NCBI GenBank assembly: GCA_023818965.1
Contig: JAMWCD010000001.1
Coordinates: forward strand, 1 to 64,000
DNA from: Candidatus Omnitrophota bacterium
GTDB lineage: Bacteria; Ratteibacteria; UBA8468; B48-G9; DTJG01
Reading direction: 5' to 3'
Length of the DNA stretch: 64,000 nt
Shown here in pieces: positions 17,527 through 27,437 of this stretch (its first letter is position 1; every line of letters starts with the position of its first letter). The position numbers were made by a program, and so were the translations under genes. A model generated the notes under the pieces. It was not told the origin of the DNA. It made no database searches and saw only the letters and a list, made by a program, of their open reading frames with translations.

Positions 17527-18283
17527 GAGAAATTTTGTAGAATTGCAGGGAAAAAAAGTTTTGGTCACCGGTGCGACCGGTGGGATAGGTTCAGCGATAG
17601 CAAGGAATTTTGGTAAACAAGGAGCAATTGTCGGCATACATTTTTATAAAAATGAAGAAAGGGCTGAGATGTTATCAAGAGAAATTAAAGAAGAAGGAGG
17701 ACAACCAATTATACTGCAAGCTGACCTTACTATAGAAAAAGAAATTCTTGACCTTGTGGGATTATTTTATCAAAAAACAGGAGGTATTGATATTGTCGTT
17801 AACAATGCCGGCGGAATTGCTGACCTTGTTCATTTCGAAAAAATTACCCCAGCAGAGTGGGATGGAATAATTTCGCTTAACCTTAAAGCACCATTTTTTA
17901 TAATGAGAGAATCATTTCTGCGAATGAAAGCACAAAAAAAAGGAAGGATTATTAATATCAGTTCCGTGGCAGCAAAATATGGCGGTTCTGAATGGAGTGT
18001 CCCCTATGGAGTGGCGAAGGCAGGGATCGAAAACCTTACCGTATTTTTCTCCCGAGTGGGTGCACAATACAATATCTTGGTGAATTGTGTTAGACCAGGT
18101 GTAATAGATACAGAGTTCCAGAGAAGAATTAGAACGGATGAGCAATTGAAAAACAGAATATCCTTAATTCCTTTGAAAAGGATGGGAACACCTGATGATG
18201 TTGCTATGATGGTGTTATTTCTTGCTTCAGACGCAGGTTCTTTTATTACAGGTCAGATTATTTCAGTATCAGGTGGAGAATGA
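17519..18283 (+). CDS. Short-chain dehydrogenase/reductase
   Basis: This 254-residue classical SDR has the cofactor motif TGATGGIGSAIARN, the NNAGG segment, the Ser in NISSVAAKYGG, and the catalytic Tyr and Lys in PYGVAKAG. FabG-like proteins have this length. The ATG at 17519 overlaps the end of the cytidylyltransferase and is preferred to 17492, because MNKRNFVEL fits the family start. In this locus it probably acts on a sugar or sugar acid. The base usage here seems less A-rich than in flanking genes. Confidence 0.85.
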   Translation: MNKRNFVELQGKKVLVTGATGGIGSAIARNFGKQGAIVGIHFYKNEERAEMLSREIKEEGGQPIILQADLTIEKEILDLVGLFYQKTGGIDIVVNNAGGIADLVHFEKITPAEWDGIISLNLKAPFFIMRESFLRMKAQKKGRIINISSVAAKYGGSEWSVPYGVAKAGIENLTVFFSRVGAQYNILVNCVRPGVIDTEFQRRIRTDEQLKNRISLIPLKRMGTPDDVAMMVLFLASDAGSFITGQIISVSGGE

Positions 18284-19113
18284 AAAAAGTTAAAAAAATT
18301 TTTGGGGGTGTGGTTTCTCGCCTGTTTATGTTTCTAAAGGAATTGTCGCTGGATGTGGCATTAAGACAGCAACGACTGGACGCTCTTGCTGTCAGGTTAT
18401 CGAATATCGTAAAGGATATTTCTAATCAATATACAGGGGTTGTTCTCACCGATAGTTTACAGTTAAAGTGTACAAGATATCTTCATGCTTTTCAAATTTC
18501 TCTAGTAAACGATATTCTTCCTGAACTTGAAAACCCGTTAATTATAGATATAGGGGATTCAGCAGGTACCCACATTCTTTATATTAAATCCATCTACAGG
18601 GACAAAAGGATAAAGGCTATAAGTGTTAATCTTGATAAAATGGCAGTTGAAAGAATAAAAAAGTTGGGACTCGAGGCGCTGGTATGTCGTGCTGAAGATC
18701 TTCCGAATCTTGGTATTAAACCCGATGTTTTTCTTTGTTTTGAAGTCCTTGAGCACATGTCCGACCCGGTCAGATTTCTTCATTCCCTAGCCACTGTTGG
18801 AGCAAAATATATTATCATTACTGTTCCTTTTGTCAGACGAAGCCGTGTAGGCTTTCAGCATATTCGTACAAAAACAAGGAAAATGGCGACCGCAGAGAAT
18901 ATGCACATATTTGAGCTTTGCCCTGAGGATTGGAAGCTTCTTATGATGCATTCTGGATGGAAAGTAGTGAAGGAAAAAATATATCTGCAGGAGCCACGAT
19001 GGCATCCTCTATACTTCACTTCCATTTTATGGAGGAAATACGATTTTGAAGGATATTACGGAGTAATTTTACGGCCAGATTTTGAATGGGAACGTTTATA
19101 CAGGGATTGGTGA
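18280..19113 (+). CDS. Class I SAM-dependent methyltransferase-like protein
   Basis: This 277-residue protein has an N-terminal helical region of about 90 residues, then a Rossmann methyltransferase core with a deviating motif I (LIIDIGDSAGTHI, where the usual GCGxG is replaced) and the post-motif FEVLEHMSDPVRF. Loss of the glycine-rich loop may weaken SAM binding. It overlaps the SDR gene by 4 bp. Its substrate is unknown. Confidence 0.65.
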   Translation: MKKVKKIFGGVVSRLFMFLKELSLDVALRQQRLDALAVRLSNIVKDISNQYTGVVLTDSLQLKCTRYLHAFQISLVNDILPELENPLIIDIGDSAGTHILYIKSIYRDKRIKAISVNLDKMAVERIKKLGLEALVCRAEDLPNLGIKPDVFLCFEVLEHMSDPVRFLHSLATVGAKYIIITVPFVRRSRVGFQHIRTKTRKMATAENMHIFELCPEDWKLLMMHSGWKVVKEKIYLQEPRWHPLYFTSILWRKYDFEGYYGVILRPDFEWERLYRDW

Positions 19114-19142
19114 CTCAGTGAACAAAAAAAATTCTTCTGTAT

Positions 19143-20075
19143 ATGGACGAGAGTACTAATTATAAGAATTTGAACGCGTTATTGAATTCTTTAAACGATG
19201 AAGACAAAGTTATTATTTGCTACACCGGCATAGTGATGAAACAGTATGTGAGGGAAAAACTTGGGGAATTTTATGGTGAGATGATTTTCTATCCATTTGC
19301 AAAGGAATATAGAGAAACCTCTTTTCGGTTAAGAAATGAATATGTGAAATTTGTTTCAATACTTGGTGAAAAATTGGTAAGTAAAGGGAGAAACTTAAAA
19401 ACGTATTTCAAAATTCCTTTTAGAGACGTATCCGCTTGGTGGTTTAGCCTTATCGCGGAGAAGAATCCAATGAAATCGATGTCCATCGTAACTTTTTATC
19501 AACTTGTTACAGTGATCAATGCTATCGAAAAAAATGGGTGTAATTCAGTATTTCTTATGGTGGACAACCCTGGGTTGTCCTTGTGTCTGAAAAAATACTC
19601 AAAAGACGACCATATCGCTTTTTACTCCAAGCGTTTCACACTATTGAAGTATGAAATGCTTGTTGCTATGGGCACTACCATGTCTGCAATATACCGTTTC
19701 GTCCAGATACTCAAGAGGTCTATTATTCTGAGAAGAAGATTAAGAAGTTTTTCTTGTACACGGAGGCTGGCGATAACCGAACCAAACTATATTTTTGTTA
19801 CCTATTTTCCGCAAGTGGATAAGGAAGCAATCAAAAAAGGGATGTTCATAAATAAATACTTTGGACCACTTCAGGGTGGTCTTGAACAAAAATACAAAGA
19901 AAAAATCGCGTGGATATTACTGCAGGAACAAACATTTGAATATAATGAAAATTCTGGAATATCTCTGACTGAAAAACTAAATCACGCTGGTTATAAACTG
20001 TTTTTTTTGGGAAGAATTTCTTTCTCCCATGGATTTTCTTATGGCAATTTTATGCCATGCATTACTTGCGATTAG
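19143..20075 (+). pseudogene. Truncated paralogue of the surface-carbohydrate protein at 20132
   Basis: The 310 residues encoded here align in pattern with only the N-terminal half of the 632-residue product of the next gene. For example, residues 94-103 (RDVSAWWFSL) correspond to KNDISWWTSR near residue 95 there, followed in both by a similar helical stretch. The reading frame ends soon after the equivalent of the second domain's start, and no continuation is seen in other frames before 20132. I read it as a C-terminally truncated gene copy; a functional short protein is not excluded. Confidence 0.5.
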
Positions 20076-20131
20076 ATTTATTACAATAAAATAAATGACA
20101 TCGTTTATGAGAGATGTCTCCAGAGTGAAGA

Positions 20132-22030
20132 ATGACAAAACCTGGTAATGATTTTCCTGAAGCAAACAGGGTTGAGATTATTCTTGTGCATTCGGAAAGG
20201 GCTGATTTTTCTTATGAGAAAGCCCAAGCTGACCAGTTATTGAATTGGATTTTTCTTGGACGTTCATATATTGAATTAATCAGGTGGGAGAAAATTCTTA
20301 AAAATTTCAAAAGAATTCAAACAGGTAAATTACTTGATGAAATTGCTTTTTCTTTGAAAGATTGTTATGTTTTGTGGAGTGCTTCTTTTGCAGAAAAATA
20401 TAAAAATGATATTTCATGGTGGACTTCAAGGGTATGGGAAAGAAATACGATGGTTTCATCAATTTTTTTACACCTGTGCTATGTAAAACTTCTTGAGAAG
20501 ATTGTTCAGGATTTTGAAGGAGAGAAATTGCTTGTTGTGTGCGAGAGTTCTTTTCTTATGTCAACTTTACATCGTCATTTTAAACAAAAAGGTTTTCATG
20601 TTGTTTTATCTGATGATTTTTATTTCTATCACTGTAAGGAGAAATTTATTTTGGTTTTTCGCTTTATCAAGAATTTTTTGAAAGGAATTAAAGGACTTCT
20701 TACACGATGGGTTTTTGCAAAAACAACAAAAAGATATGCTAAAAATCAATGGCATGGTTCTGATAGAAACTGGATTATTATTCATACATGCATTGATGAT
20801 GGTTGTTTCGGTAAAGATGGAAAATTTTATGATAGGTATTTCCCTGGTTTATATGATTGGCTTGAGAACAATGGGTTTGGTGTTGCGATAATTCCATGGA
20901 TTTACAATGTTACAATGCCATTGAAAAATGTGTACAGATGGTTCAGGGAAAATGAAAAGTTATTTTTAATTCCTGAAGATTTTTATAGGATTTCGGATTA
21001 TTTCTGGGCATTTTTCCAATTTTTCAGAAGGAATTTTAGAGTTATGAATACCCAGTTCATTGAAGACATGGATATCACAATGTTTATAAAGGAAGAAAAA
21101 ATTCGACAGATAATGGAATTTGAGACAATAAATTTTTTGCTCTATTATCGTTTGTTCAGAAGATTGAAAAAAAAGAATTTTCAATTGAGGCAGTTGATTG
21201 ATACCTTTGAGAATATGATTACAGAAAAATCTCAAATTATGAGTATAAAGAAGTATTTCCCTGAAGCAAGCATAACCGGTTATCAGCACGCCTTAATCCT
21301 GACATTACTTCTTTCATATCAAGCAACAAAGAAAGAACATCATACTGGCCCATATCCTGATATTATTATTTCCTGCAGTGAATGGACGAAAAAAATTCTG
21401 GTTGATAATGGTTTTGATAGTTCAAGAATTTTAGAAGGTCCTCCTTTAAGATACCAGTATCTTTTTAAATTCAAAGAATTTTCAAATGTTTTTGAAAAAC
21501 AAAAGTCAATTTTGATTATCTGTCCTCTTGCCCTTGATTCAGCGGTTGAACTGATTATCAAGAGTTTCATTGCATTGAATGAAATCGTGGATTATTATGA
21601 TATTGTCTATCTCAAATATCATCCAATGATGAACCACAGGCAACTTCTAAAAGCGGCAAAAATGGAAAAATTGCCTGAAAAATGGGTAATTGCCTCAGGT
21701 AATATAGAGGAATTTCTAAAAAAAGCACACTGTGTTATTAGCAGCACAACATCAGCAGTGCTGGAAGCCATAGTTTGCGGTATTCCAGTAGTTATTACAG
21801 GCAGGGAAACAGATTTAACAATGAATCCTCTTGGATGGTTGCAGGAAAAGGAATTTCAACCTGTTTTTGATACCTGTGAAATGAGAGAAATCATCAAACG
21901 AAACCTTTCTTTATCTGATGAACAAAGGACTCAATTGAAAGAAAAAGGGAAACATTTGCTTGATATGATTTTTAAGCCAGTTGATGATCAAGGATTAAAG
22001 GTTTTTGCCAGCATATGTACAGAAAAATAA
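20132..22030 (+). CDS. Surface-carbohydrate biosynthesis protein (possible glycosyltransferase)
   Basis: This 632-residue protein resembles large surface-carbohydrate proteins of Leptospira-type O-antigen loci. The N-terminal half carries ISWWTSRVWERN. The C-terminal half has a GT-B-like appearance with GYQHALILT, IIISCSEWTKKIL, LKYHPMMNHRQL and the donor-site-like CVISSTTSAVLEAIVCGIPVV. There is no membrane segment. The start is uncertain because no ribosome site precedes 20132. It overlaps the next gene by 16 bp. Confidence 0.6.
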   Translation: MTKPGNDFPEANRVEIILVHSERADFSYEKAQADQLLNWIFLGRSYIELIRWEKILKNFKRIQTGKLLDEIAFSLKDCYVLWSASFAEKYKNDISWWTSRVWERNTMVSSIFLHLCYVKLLEKIVQDFEGEKLLVVCESSFLMSTLHRHFKQKGFHVVLSDDFYFYHCKEKFILVFRFIKNFLKGIKGLLTRWVFAKTTKRYAKNQWHGSDRNWIIIHTCIDDGCFGKDGKFYDRYFPGLYDWLENNGFGVAIIPWIYNVTMPLKNVYRWFRENEKLFLIPEDFYRISDYFWAFFQFFRRNFRVMNTQFIEDMDITMFIKEEKIRQIMEFETINFLLYYRLFRRLKKKNFQLRQLIDTFENMITEKSQIMSIKKYFPEASITGYQHALILTLLLSYQATKKEHHTGPYPDIIISCSEWTKKILVDNGFDSSRILEGPPLRYQYLFKFKEFSNVFEKQKSILIICPLALDSAVELIIKSFIALNEIVDYYDIVYLKYHPMMNHRQLLKAAKMEKLPEKWVIASGNIEEFLKKAHCVISSTTSAVLEAIVCGIPVVITGRETDLTMNPLGWLQEKEFQPVFDTCEMREIIKRNLSLSDEQRTQLKEKGKHLLDMIFKPVDDQGLKVFASICTEK

Positions 22031-22902
22031 AAAGAATTGTCAGAGATTTATATGACTGGGTAAAACTTTTGCCTCATTATCTCAGTGCTGAATACTCACG
22101 TTTAAAATATCAGGAGAGAATTGAAAAGGTAATGACAGATTATGATATGGTAAAGGAGGAAGCAGAAAAATTTTTCAAACACAGGTATATGGCGGTTGTT
22201 TCTCAATTAATCAATAAGAAATTTAATGGATGCAGGAATTTAAGGGTTCTTGATGCAGGTTGTGGTCAGGGAAGAATTGCAATTGAACTTGCCAAAATGG
22301 GTTGTTACATTGAGGCAGTTGATTCAGTCAAGGATGTGATTGATAAGGGAAAAGAATATGCAAAAATTCAGGGGGTTGAAAATTTGATTTCATGGAAACA
22401 TGGTGAACTTCCAGAAGTACTTTCGGCTTACAAAAATGACTTCTATGACATTGTAATTTGCTTTGAGGTTTTATACATGATGCCTTTTCAGAAAAGCAAA
22501 GCGACATTTGAATCTCTTGCAAAAAAAGTGAAAGGCGGCGGGATTTTGATTGTTTCTTTGAGGACAAGATACTTTTATTTTCTTTACTCGCTGTTGAACA
22601 AAGATTTTTTAAAATTGAAGTGGGCTGCCGAACACAATGATTTTATTGGGCTCGGTGAATCCATTTCCTGGATTGATCCTGAACAGATTATTGAATTGTT
22701 TAAAAATTCTGGGTTTTCAGGTGTATCCAGAAAATCAATAGGTATGATTTCAGGCATCAAGGGTGATCCAACCGGTGTATTTTGTTTACCTGCTTTACTT
22801 ACAGAAGATCAGAAGAAAATTGTTGGAGAAATTGAAGATAAATATGGTGAAATATATCCTGATTCAGGAAGATATTTACTTGTATGGGGAGAGAAACAAT
22901 GA
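22015..22902 (+). CDS. SAM-dependent methyltransferase (UbiG-like)
   Basis: This 295-residue class I methyltransferase has motif I VLDAGCGQGRIAIELA near residue 75, the acidic residue of motif II in IEAVDSV and post-motif CFEVLYMM. An N-terminal helical extension of about 65 residues precedes the core. It overlaps the preceding gene by 16 bp and the aminotransferase by ATGA. It probably methylates a sugar of the glycan; the target is unknown. Confidence 0.8.
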   Translation: MYRKIKRIVRDLYDWVKLLPHYLSAEYSRLKYQERIEKVMTDYDMVKEEAEKFFKHRYMAVVSQLINKKFNGCRNLRVLDAGCGQGRIAIELAKMGCYIEAVDSVKDVIDKGKEYAKIQGVENLISWKHGELPEVLSAYKNDFYDIVICFEVLYMMPFQKSKATFESLAKKVKGGGILIVSLRTRYFYFLYSLLNKDFLKLKWAAEHNDFIGLGESISWIDPEQIIELFKNSGFSGVSRKSIGMISGIKGDPTGVFCLPALLTEDQKKIVGEIEDKYGEIYPDSGRYLLVWGEKQ

Positions 22903-24002
22903 TACCTGTCTCAAAACCATTTGTAGGTGAAGAAGAACTTGAAGAGGTAAGAAAGGTTTTTCAGTCATCATGGCTTGGAATGGGTCAGTGGACAAAGAAC
23001 TTTGAAGACCAATTAAAAAATTTTCTCGGCGTAAAACACGTAATCGCAGTTAATTCAGGAACTTCAGCCATTCATCTTGCTCTTGTCTGTTGTGGAATAA
23101 AAAATGGAGACCAGGTTATTGTGCCATCTTTAACATTCGCTGCAACAGTACAGGCAATAGTAGCAACAGGAGCAGAACCAGTTTTCTGTGATGTTGAGCC
23201 CGATACATTGAACATTGATACTGATGATGCCAGGAGAAGGATTACTGAAAGAACAAAGGCAATTGTACCTGTTCATTACAGGGGATATCCATGTGATATG
23301 GAAAAGATTGAAAACATAGCAAAAAAGAATAATATACGGATTATTGAAGATGCTGCTCATGCGTTTGGCTCAAAGTATAAAGGTAAAAAAATTGGTTCAT
23401 TCGGAGATATTACCTGTTTCAGTTTCGACCCGATTAAGATTATCACATGCGGAGAAGGAGGGGCAATTGCAACAAATAATGACCAAGTAGCAGTGCTCGC
23501 ACAGAAGGGAAGAATTCTTGGTATCAGTAAAGATACCTGGTCAAGATACAGACATGAAAGAGCATGGTTTTATGATGTTGAAACGATTGGATTCAGATAT
23601 CATATGAGTAATATTAATGCAGCGATCGGGATTGTGCAGTTAAAAAAGTTTGATGAGTTTTTAAGAAGAAGAATAGAAATTGTGAAATTGTATGATGAAA
23701 ATTTAAGGAATATTGAAGGGGTGAAACTGCTGAAAATCGATTACGACTCAATGGCTCCTTTTTGTTATATCATTCGGGCACAGAAACGAGATAAACTTAT
23801 GCAATTTCTAAAAGAAAATTCCATTGATACAGGTATTCATTATATTCCCAATCATCAGCAAACATTTTTTTCAAAATATTCAACTTCATTGCCTGTCACC
23901 GAAAAAATTTTTGAAGAAATTCTTACGCTTCCACTTTACTATCAGTTGAAGGATGAAGAGGTTCTGGTGATTTGTGAGAAAATTAAACAGTTTTATTCAT
24001 AA
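22899..24002 (+). CDS. DegT/DnrJ/EryC1/StrS-family sugar aminotransferase
   Basis: This 367-residue PLP enzyme is of the nucleotide-sugar aminotransferase family. It starts IPVSKPFVGEEELEEV and has SGTSAIHLAL, the cofactor Asp in IIEDAAHAFGSKY and the Schiff-base Lys in SFDPIKIITCGEGG. The ATG at 22899 forms an ATGA overlap with the methyltransferase stop; the alternative 22884 start is five codons longer. It transfers an amino group to a keto-sugar, probably to make an amino sugar for this glycan. Confidence 0.92.
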   Translation: MIPVSKPFVGEEELEEVRKVFQSSWLGMGQWTKNFEDQLKNFLGVKHVIAVNSGTSAIHLALVCCGIKNGDQVIVPSLTFAATVQAIVATGAEPVFCDVEPDTLNIDTDDARRRITERTKAIVPVHYRGYPCDMEKIENIAKKNNIRIIEDAAHAFGSKYKGKKIGSFGDITCFSFDPIKIITCGEGGAIATNNDQVAVLAQKGRILGISKDTWSRYRHERAWFYDVETIGFRYHMSNINAAIGIVQLKKFDEFLRRRIEIVKLYDENLRNIEGVKLLKIDYDSMAPFCYIIRAQKRDKLMQFLKENSIDTGIHYIPNHQQTFFSKYSTSLPVTEKIFEEILTLPLYYQLKDEEVLVICEKIKQFYS

Positions 24003-24004
24003 AA

Positions 24005-24952
24005 ATGAAAGATGTTAGTGTAATTATCCCGGTATATAATGCCAGCAGATTTATCAGGCAAACAATTGAAAGTGTTCTGTCACAAACATACAAGAACTTA
24101 GAATTGATTATTGTTGATGATGGTTCAACTGATGATTCTCCAGAAATAATAAAAAGTTTCAAGGACTCAAGAATTGTTTTTATCAGGCAAAAAAATAAAG
24201 GAGTTTCAGCAGCCAGAAATACAGCAGTAGCAGCATCAAGTGGAAAATTTATTGCACTTCTTGATCACGATGATATATGGTTTCCAGAAAAACTTGAAAA
24301 ACAAATCCCGTTGTTTGAGAAAAATCCTGAAACAGGGCTTGTTTATTCTGATATTGGCTACATTGATGCTGATGGTAAACAAGTTTCCTGGATGCTGAAA
24401 CAATTTGAACCACACAGAGGTTATGTATTGAAAGAACTTTTTCTGAATGATTTTATTCCGTGTTTGACTGCTGTTTTCAGAAGGGATGTTCTTAAAAAAA
24501 CAGGGCTTTTCAATGAAAAATATAGATTTGCTGAGGAGTATGATTTATTTTTAAGAATAGCCCGTTATTATCAAGTTGATTTTGTTGATGAGGTTCTTGC
24601 CTGCTACAGGGTCCATGAAACAAACTTAAGCAGGAATGTTATTGCGGGTTATCTTGAAAATATTGAAATTCTTGAGAGTTTTTATCATAATGTTCCTGAA
24701 GTGAAAAATTTTGAACATGTTGCAAGAGAAAGAATTTCGAAAATGTATTTTATCACAGGCAGAAGATACCAGGTTGAAGAAAAAAATCGTACAAAGGCAA
24801 TGGAGATGTTTAAAAAATCCATTTTTTACAGAATCAGTTTTAAGGCAGTTGCTGGTTTTGTTACTGCATTTTTGAGAATTCCTGTTCCAAGAAGATACAG
24901 AATTTTAAAATTTTTTTCACCAAAAAATATTTTTGATGCCCATGAAAAATAA
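24005..24952 (+). CDS. Family 2 glycosyltransferase
   Basis: This 315-residue inverting GT-A enzyme starts VSVIIPVYNASRFI, with VDDGSTDDSPEI, the metal-binding ALLDHDDIW and the EEYDLFLRIARY acceptor-side motif. The C-terminus has a basic amphipathic/hydrophobic region that may contact the membrane. It lies 2 bp after the aminotransferase gene and overlaps the following one. Donor and acceptor are unknown. Confidence 0.92.
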   Translation: MKDVSVIIPVYNASRFIRQTIESVLSQTYKNLELIIVDDGSTDDSPEIIKSFKDSRIVFIRQKNKGVSAARNTAVAASSGKFIALLDHDDIWFPEKLEKQIPLFEKNPETGLVYSDIGYIDADGKQVSWMLKQFEPHRGYVLKELFLNDFIPCLTAVFRRDVLKKTGLFNEKYRFAEEYDLFLRIARYYQVDFVDEVLACYRVHETNLSRNVIAGYLENIEILESFYHNVPEVKNFEHVARERISKMYFITGRRYQVEEKNRTKAMEMFKKSIFYRISFKAVAGFVTAFLRIPVPRRYRILKFFSPKNIFDAHEK

Positions 24953-26066
24953 TTTTTCACAAATGGGGAATAAATTTCCGAAGGTCGCCTTTGTAATTTC
25001 ATCCCTTGGTTGTGGTGGAGCAGAGAAAGTTCTTTCAATGATTGCAAATTATTTTTCATCAAAAGGATATGATGTGAGCATTATTACATTTGACAGTCCT
25101 TCTCAAAAACCATTTTTTGCTCTATCAGAAAAGGTTAACATATTTCAGACGGACATGCTGGATATTTCAATCACGTTTGCATCTAAGATAAGAAATTTTC
25201 TCAGGCGGGTAATTACAATAAGAAGATTAATCAAGCAATTGAAAGCGGATATTGTAATTTCCTTTATGGACAGGGTTAATGTAATAACCCTGATAGCAAC
25301 AAGATTTTTGAAAATTCCTGTAATTGTATGTGAAAGAAGCGACCCTGTTTTATGCTATCCTGGTAGATTCTGGAATATATTGAGAATTATTACCTATTTT
25401 TTTTCCTGTAAAATTGTTGTGCAAACGAAGTATGCATCTAAAAAGTTTTCCATTTTTTTGAGAAAAAAGATTGTTGTAATTCCAAATCCTGTAAAAAAGG
25501 TTGAAAAAACCGGGATACAGAGAAAAAATTGTCTTATACTAGGTATGGGAAGATTTACTGAAGAGAAAAATTTTGAATTAGTTATTGAAGCATTCAGTAG
25601 AGTAAAGAATAATCATCCGGGTTGGTATCTTGAAATATATGGTGAAGGCCCATTAAGAAAAAAATTCGAGTTAATGGTAAAAGAACTTGGAATTGCTGAC
25701 TCTGTGAAATTTCCAGGAATTACAAAAAATGTTGATGAGGTTTTTCAAACAGCAGATATTTTTGTGCTGTGTTCAAAATATGAAGGTTTTCCAAATGTTT
25801 TGTGTGAAGCCATGGCAAATGGCTGTGCCTGTATTTCAACAGATTGCAGTGGAATCAGTGAAATTATTACGGACAACTACGATGGAGTTATTGTTGAACC
25901 TGATAATCCTGAAAAACTTAAAAATGCAATAGAGTGTTTGATCGTTGATAGAGAAAAAAGAAGAAAACTTGGAGAAAATGCAGAAAAAATTTCTGTTAAA
26001 TTTGATGCTGAAAGTATTCTTCAGAAATGGCTTTCAATCGTTGAACAATGTCTTTTTTCTCGATGA
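24942..26066 (+). CDS. Family 4 glycosyltransferase
   Basis: This is a GT-B retaining glycosyltransferase of 374 residues. The N-terminal donor/acceptor domain begins VAFVISSLGCGGAEKVL, and the C-terminal domain has LGMGRFTEEKNFEL, PGITKNVDEVF and the EX7E-like CSKYEGFPNVLCEAMANG. Several in-frame starts exist (24936, 24942, 24963); 24942 is taken, overlapping the previous gene. Part of the glycan operon. Sugar specificity is unknown. Confidence 0.9.
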   Translation: MKNNFSQMGNKFPKVAFVISSLGCGGAEKVLSMIANYFSSKGYDVSIITFDSPSQKPFFALSEKVNIFQTDMLDISITFASKIRNFLRRVITIRRLIKQLKADIVISFMDRVNVITLIATRFLKIPVIVCERSDPVLCYPGRFWNILRIITYFFSCKIVVQTKYASKKFSIFLRKKIVVIPNPVKKVEKTGIQRKNCLILGMGRFTEEKNFELVIEAFSRVKNNHPGWYLEIYGEGPLRKKFELMVKELGIADSVKFPGITKNVDEVFQTADIFVLCSKYEGFPNVLCEAMANGCACISTDCSGISEIITDNYDGVIVEPDNPEKLKNAIECLIVDREKRRKLGENAEKISVKFDAESILQKWLSIVEQCLFSR

Positions 26067-26105
26067 TTTTTGCTATTAGAAAGATTGTTTTATCGACACG
26101 ATCAC

Positions 26106-27182
26106 ATGATTAAAATTTGCTATATCATTGGGACACTGGAAACTGGCGGAACTGAAAAACAACTTTATCTTTTGATTAAAAATCTTGATAAAGAGAAATT
26201 TTGCACAACTGTTGTTTCATTGAGAGATGGAAGAATGAGAAATGATTTTGAAAAAATTACCAAATTATATGTTTTAAAAAAGAGATGGAAATTTGATCTG
26301 AAAATTCTTTTTGACCTGGTCAGAATTATGAAAAAGGGAAGGTTTGATATTGTTCACTCGTTTTTGTTTACGTCAAATACCTGGGGCAGGATTGCAGGTA
26401 TATGTGCTGGAGTACCGGTTATCATTGCTTCTGAGAGGAGTATTGACTTATGGAAAAAGCCCATCCATATTTTTGTTGATATTGTACTTGGTTATTTCAC
26501 TGATAAAATTGTTTGCAACTCGTTTACTGTAAAAAAACACTACGAAAGAAAATTGAAACAGGTTGCAAAAAAATTGATTGTAATAAGAAATGGTATTGAG
26601 TTAAAGCAACTCCCTGATTCTATTGAAACAGGAGAGAAAACAGAAAAAATTGTTTTTACTGCAAGCAGGTTATCACCTGAAAAAGGTATTGTGTATCTTA
26701 TTTATGCTGCAAAGAAAATTCTTGAAAAAAGAAAGGATATAAAATTTCTTATTGCAGGGGATGGTGAACTCAGACAAAAACTTGAAAATTTTGCTAATGA
26801 ATACAAAATTTCAAATAATGTTATTTTTTTAGGTTACCAGGAAAATGTTCAACAGTTTATCTGTGTGTCAGATGTTGTGGTGCTTACTTCTTTATGGGAG
26901 GGATTACCAAATATTCTTCTTGAAGCCATGGCAATGAAAAAACCTGTTGTGGCAACAAATGTGGGTGGAACAGCAGAGATAGTAAAAGACGGTGAAAATG
27001 GGTTTCTTGTAGAACCGTGTGATGTTGCAGGGATTGCTGAGAAAATTGAAAAATTGATTGATGATGAAAATCTTTCAAAATCAATGGGAGAAAAGGGGTA
27101 TGAATTTGTCAGGGGGAATTTTGACCTATCTTTAATGGTTTTAGCATATGAAAAATTATATCAAAAATTGATTTTGAGATAA
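26106..27182 (+). CDS. Family 4 glycosyltransferase
   Basis: This 358-residue GT-B enzyme begins IKICYIIGTLETGGTEKQL, with TASRLSPEKGI, FLGYQENVQQF and the EX7E region SLWEGLPNILLEAMAMKKPVV. An in-frame start at 26070 adds 12 unrelated residues, so 26106 is preferred. It is the last glycosyltransferase before repeat array B. Sugar specificity is unknown. Confidence 0.9.
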   Translation: MIKICYIIGTLETGGTEKQLYLLIKNLDKEKFCTTVVSLRDGRMRNDFEKITKLYVLKKRWKFDLKILFDLVRIMKKGRFDIVHSFLFTSNTWGRIAGICAGVPVIIASERSIDLWKKPIHIFVDIVLGYFTDKIVCNSFTVKKHYERKLKQVAKKLIVIRNGIELKQLPDSIETGEKTEKIVFTASRLSPEKGIVYLIYAAKKILEKRKDIKFLIAGDGELRQKLENFANEYKISNNVIFLGYQENVQQFICVSDVVVLTSLWEGLPNILLEAMAMKKPVVATNVGGTAEIVKDGENGFLVEPCDVAGIAEKIEKLIDDENLSKSMGEKGYEFVRGNFDLSLMVLAYEKLYQKLILR

Positions 27183-27217
27183 TTCCTCTTTGAATGTTTT
27201 TCATCCTCTTTTTGATT

Positions 27218-27418
27218 TCCCCTTTTCCAAAATCTTTTCAAACATATTATACAAGGGGGAAGAAGGGGGATTTAAAAAATTATCTCCCTTTCGTAAAGGG
27301 AGATAAAAGAGGGATTTTTATCCTGGTGAAAATCCACCCCAACCCTCCTTTAAAAAAGGAGGGAGTAGAATATAATTTTTCCCCCTTTTCCAAAGGGGGA
27401 ATAGGGGGCTTGAAACAG
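27218..27418 (+). repeat. C/G-run palindromic repeat array B
   Basis: Palindromes CTCCCTTT-n-AAAGGGAG, CCCTCCTTT-n-AAAGGAGGG (27344-27363) and CCCCCTTTTCCAAAGGGGG fill the gap between the GT4 gene and asnB. They are joined by the AGAATATAATTTTTCCCCC linker, as in arrays A and D. The hairpins may also act as terminators for the glycan operon; this is inference. Confidence 0.85.
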
Positions 27419-27437
27419 GTTGAAAGGAGTGTGAAAA

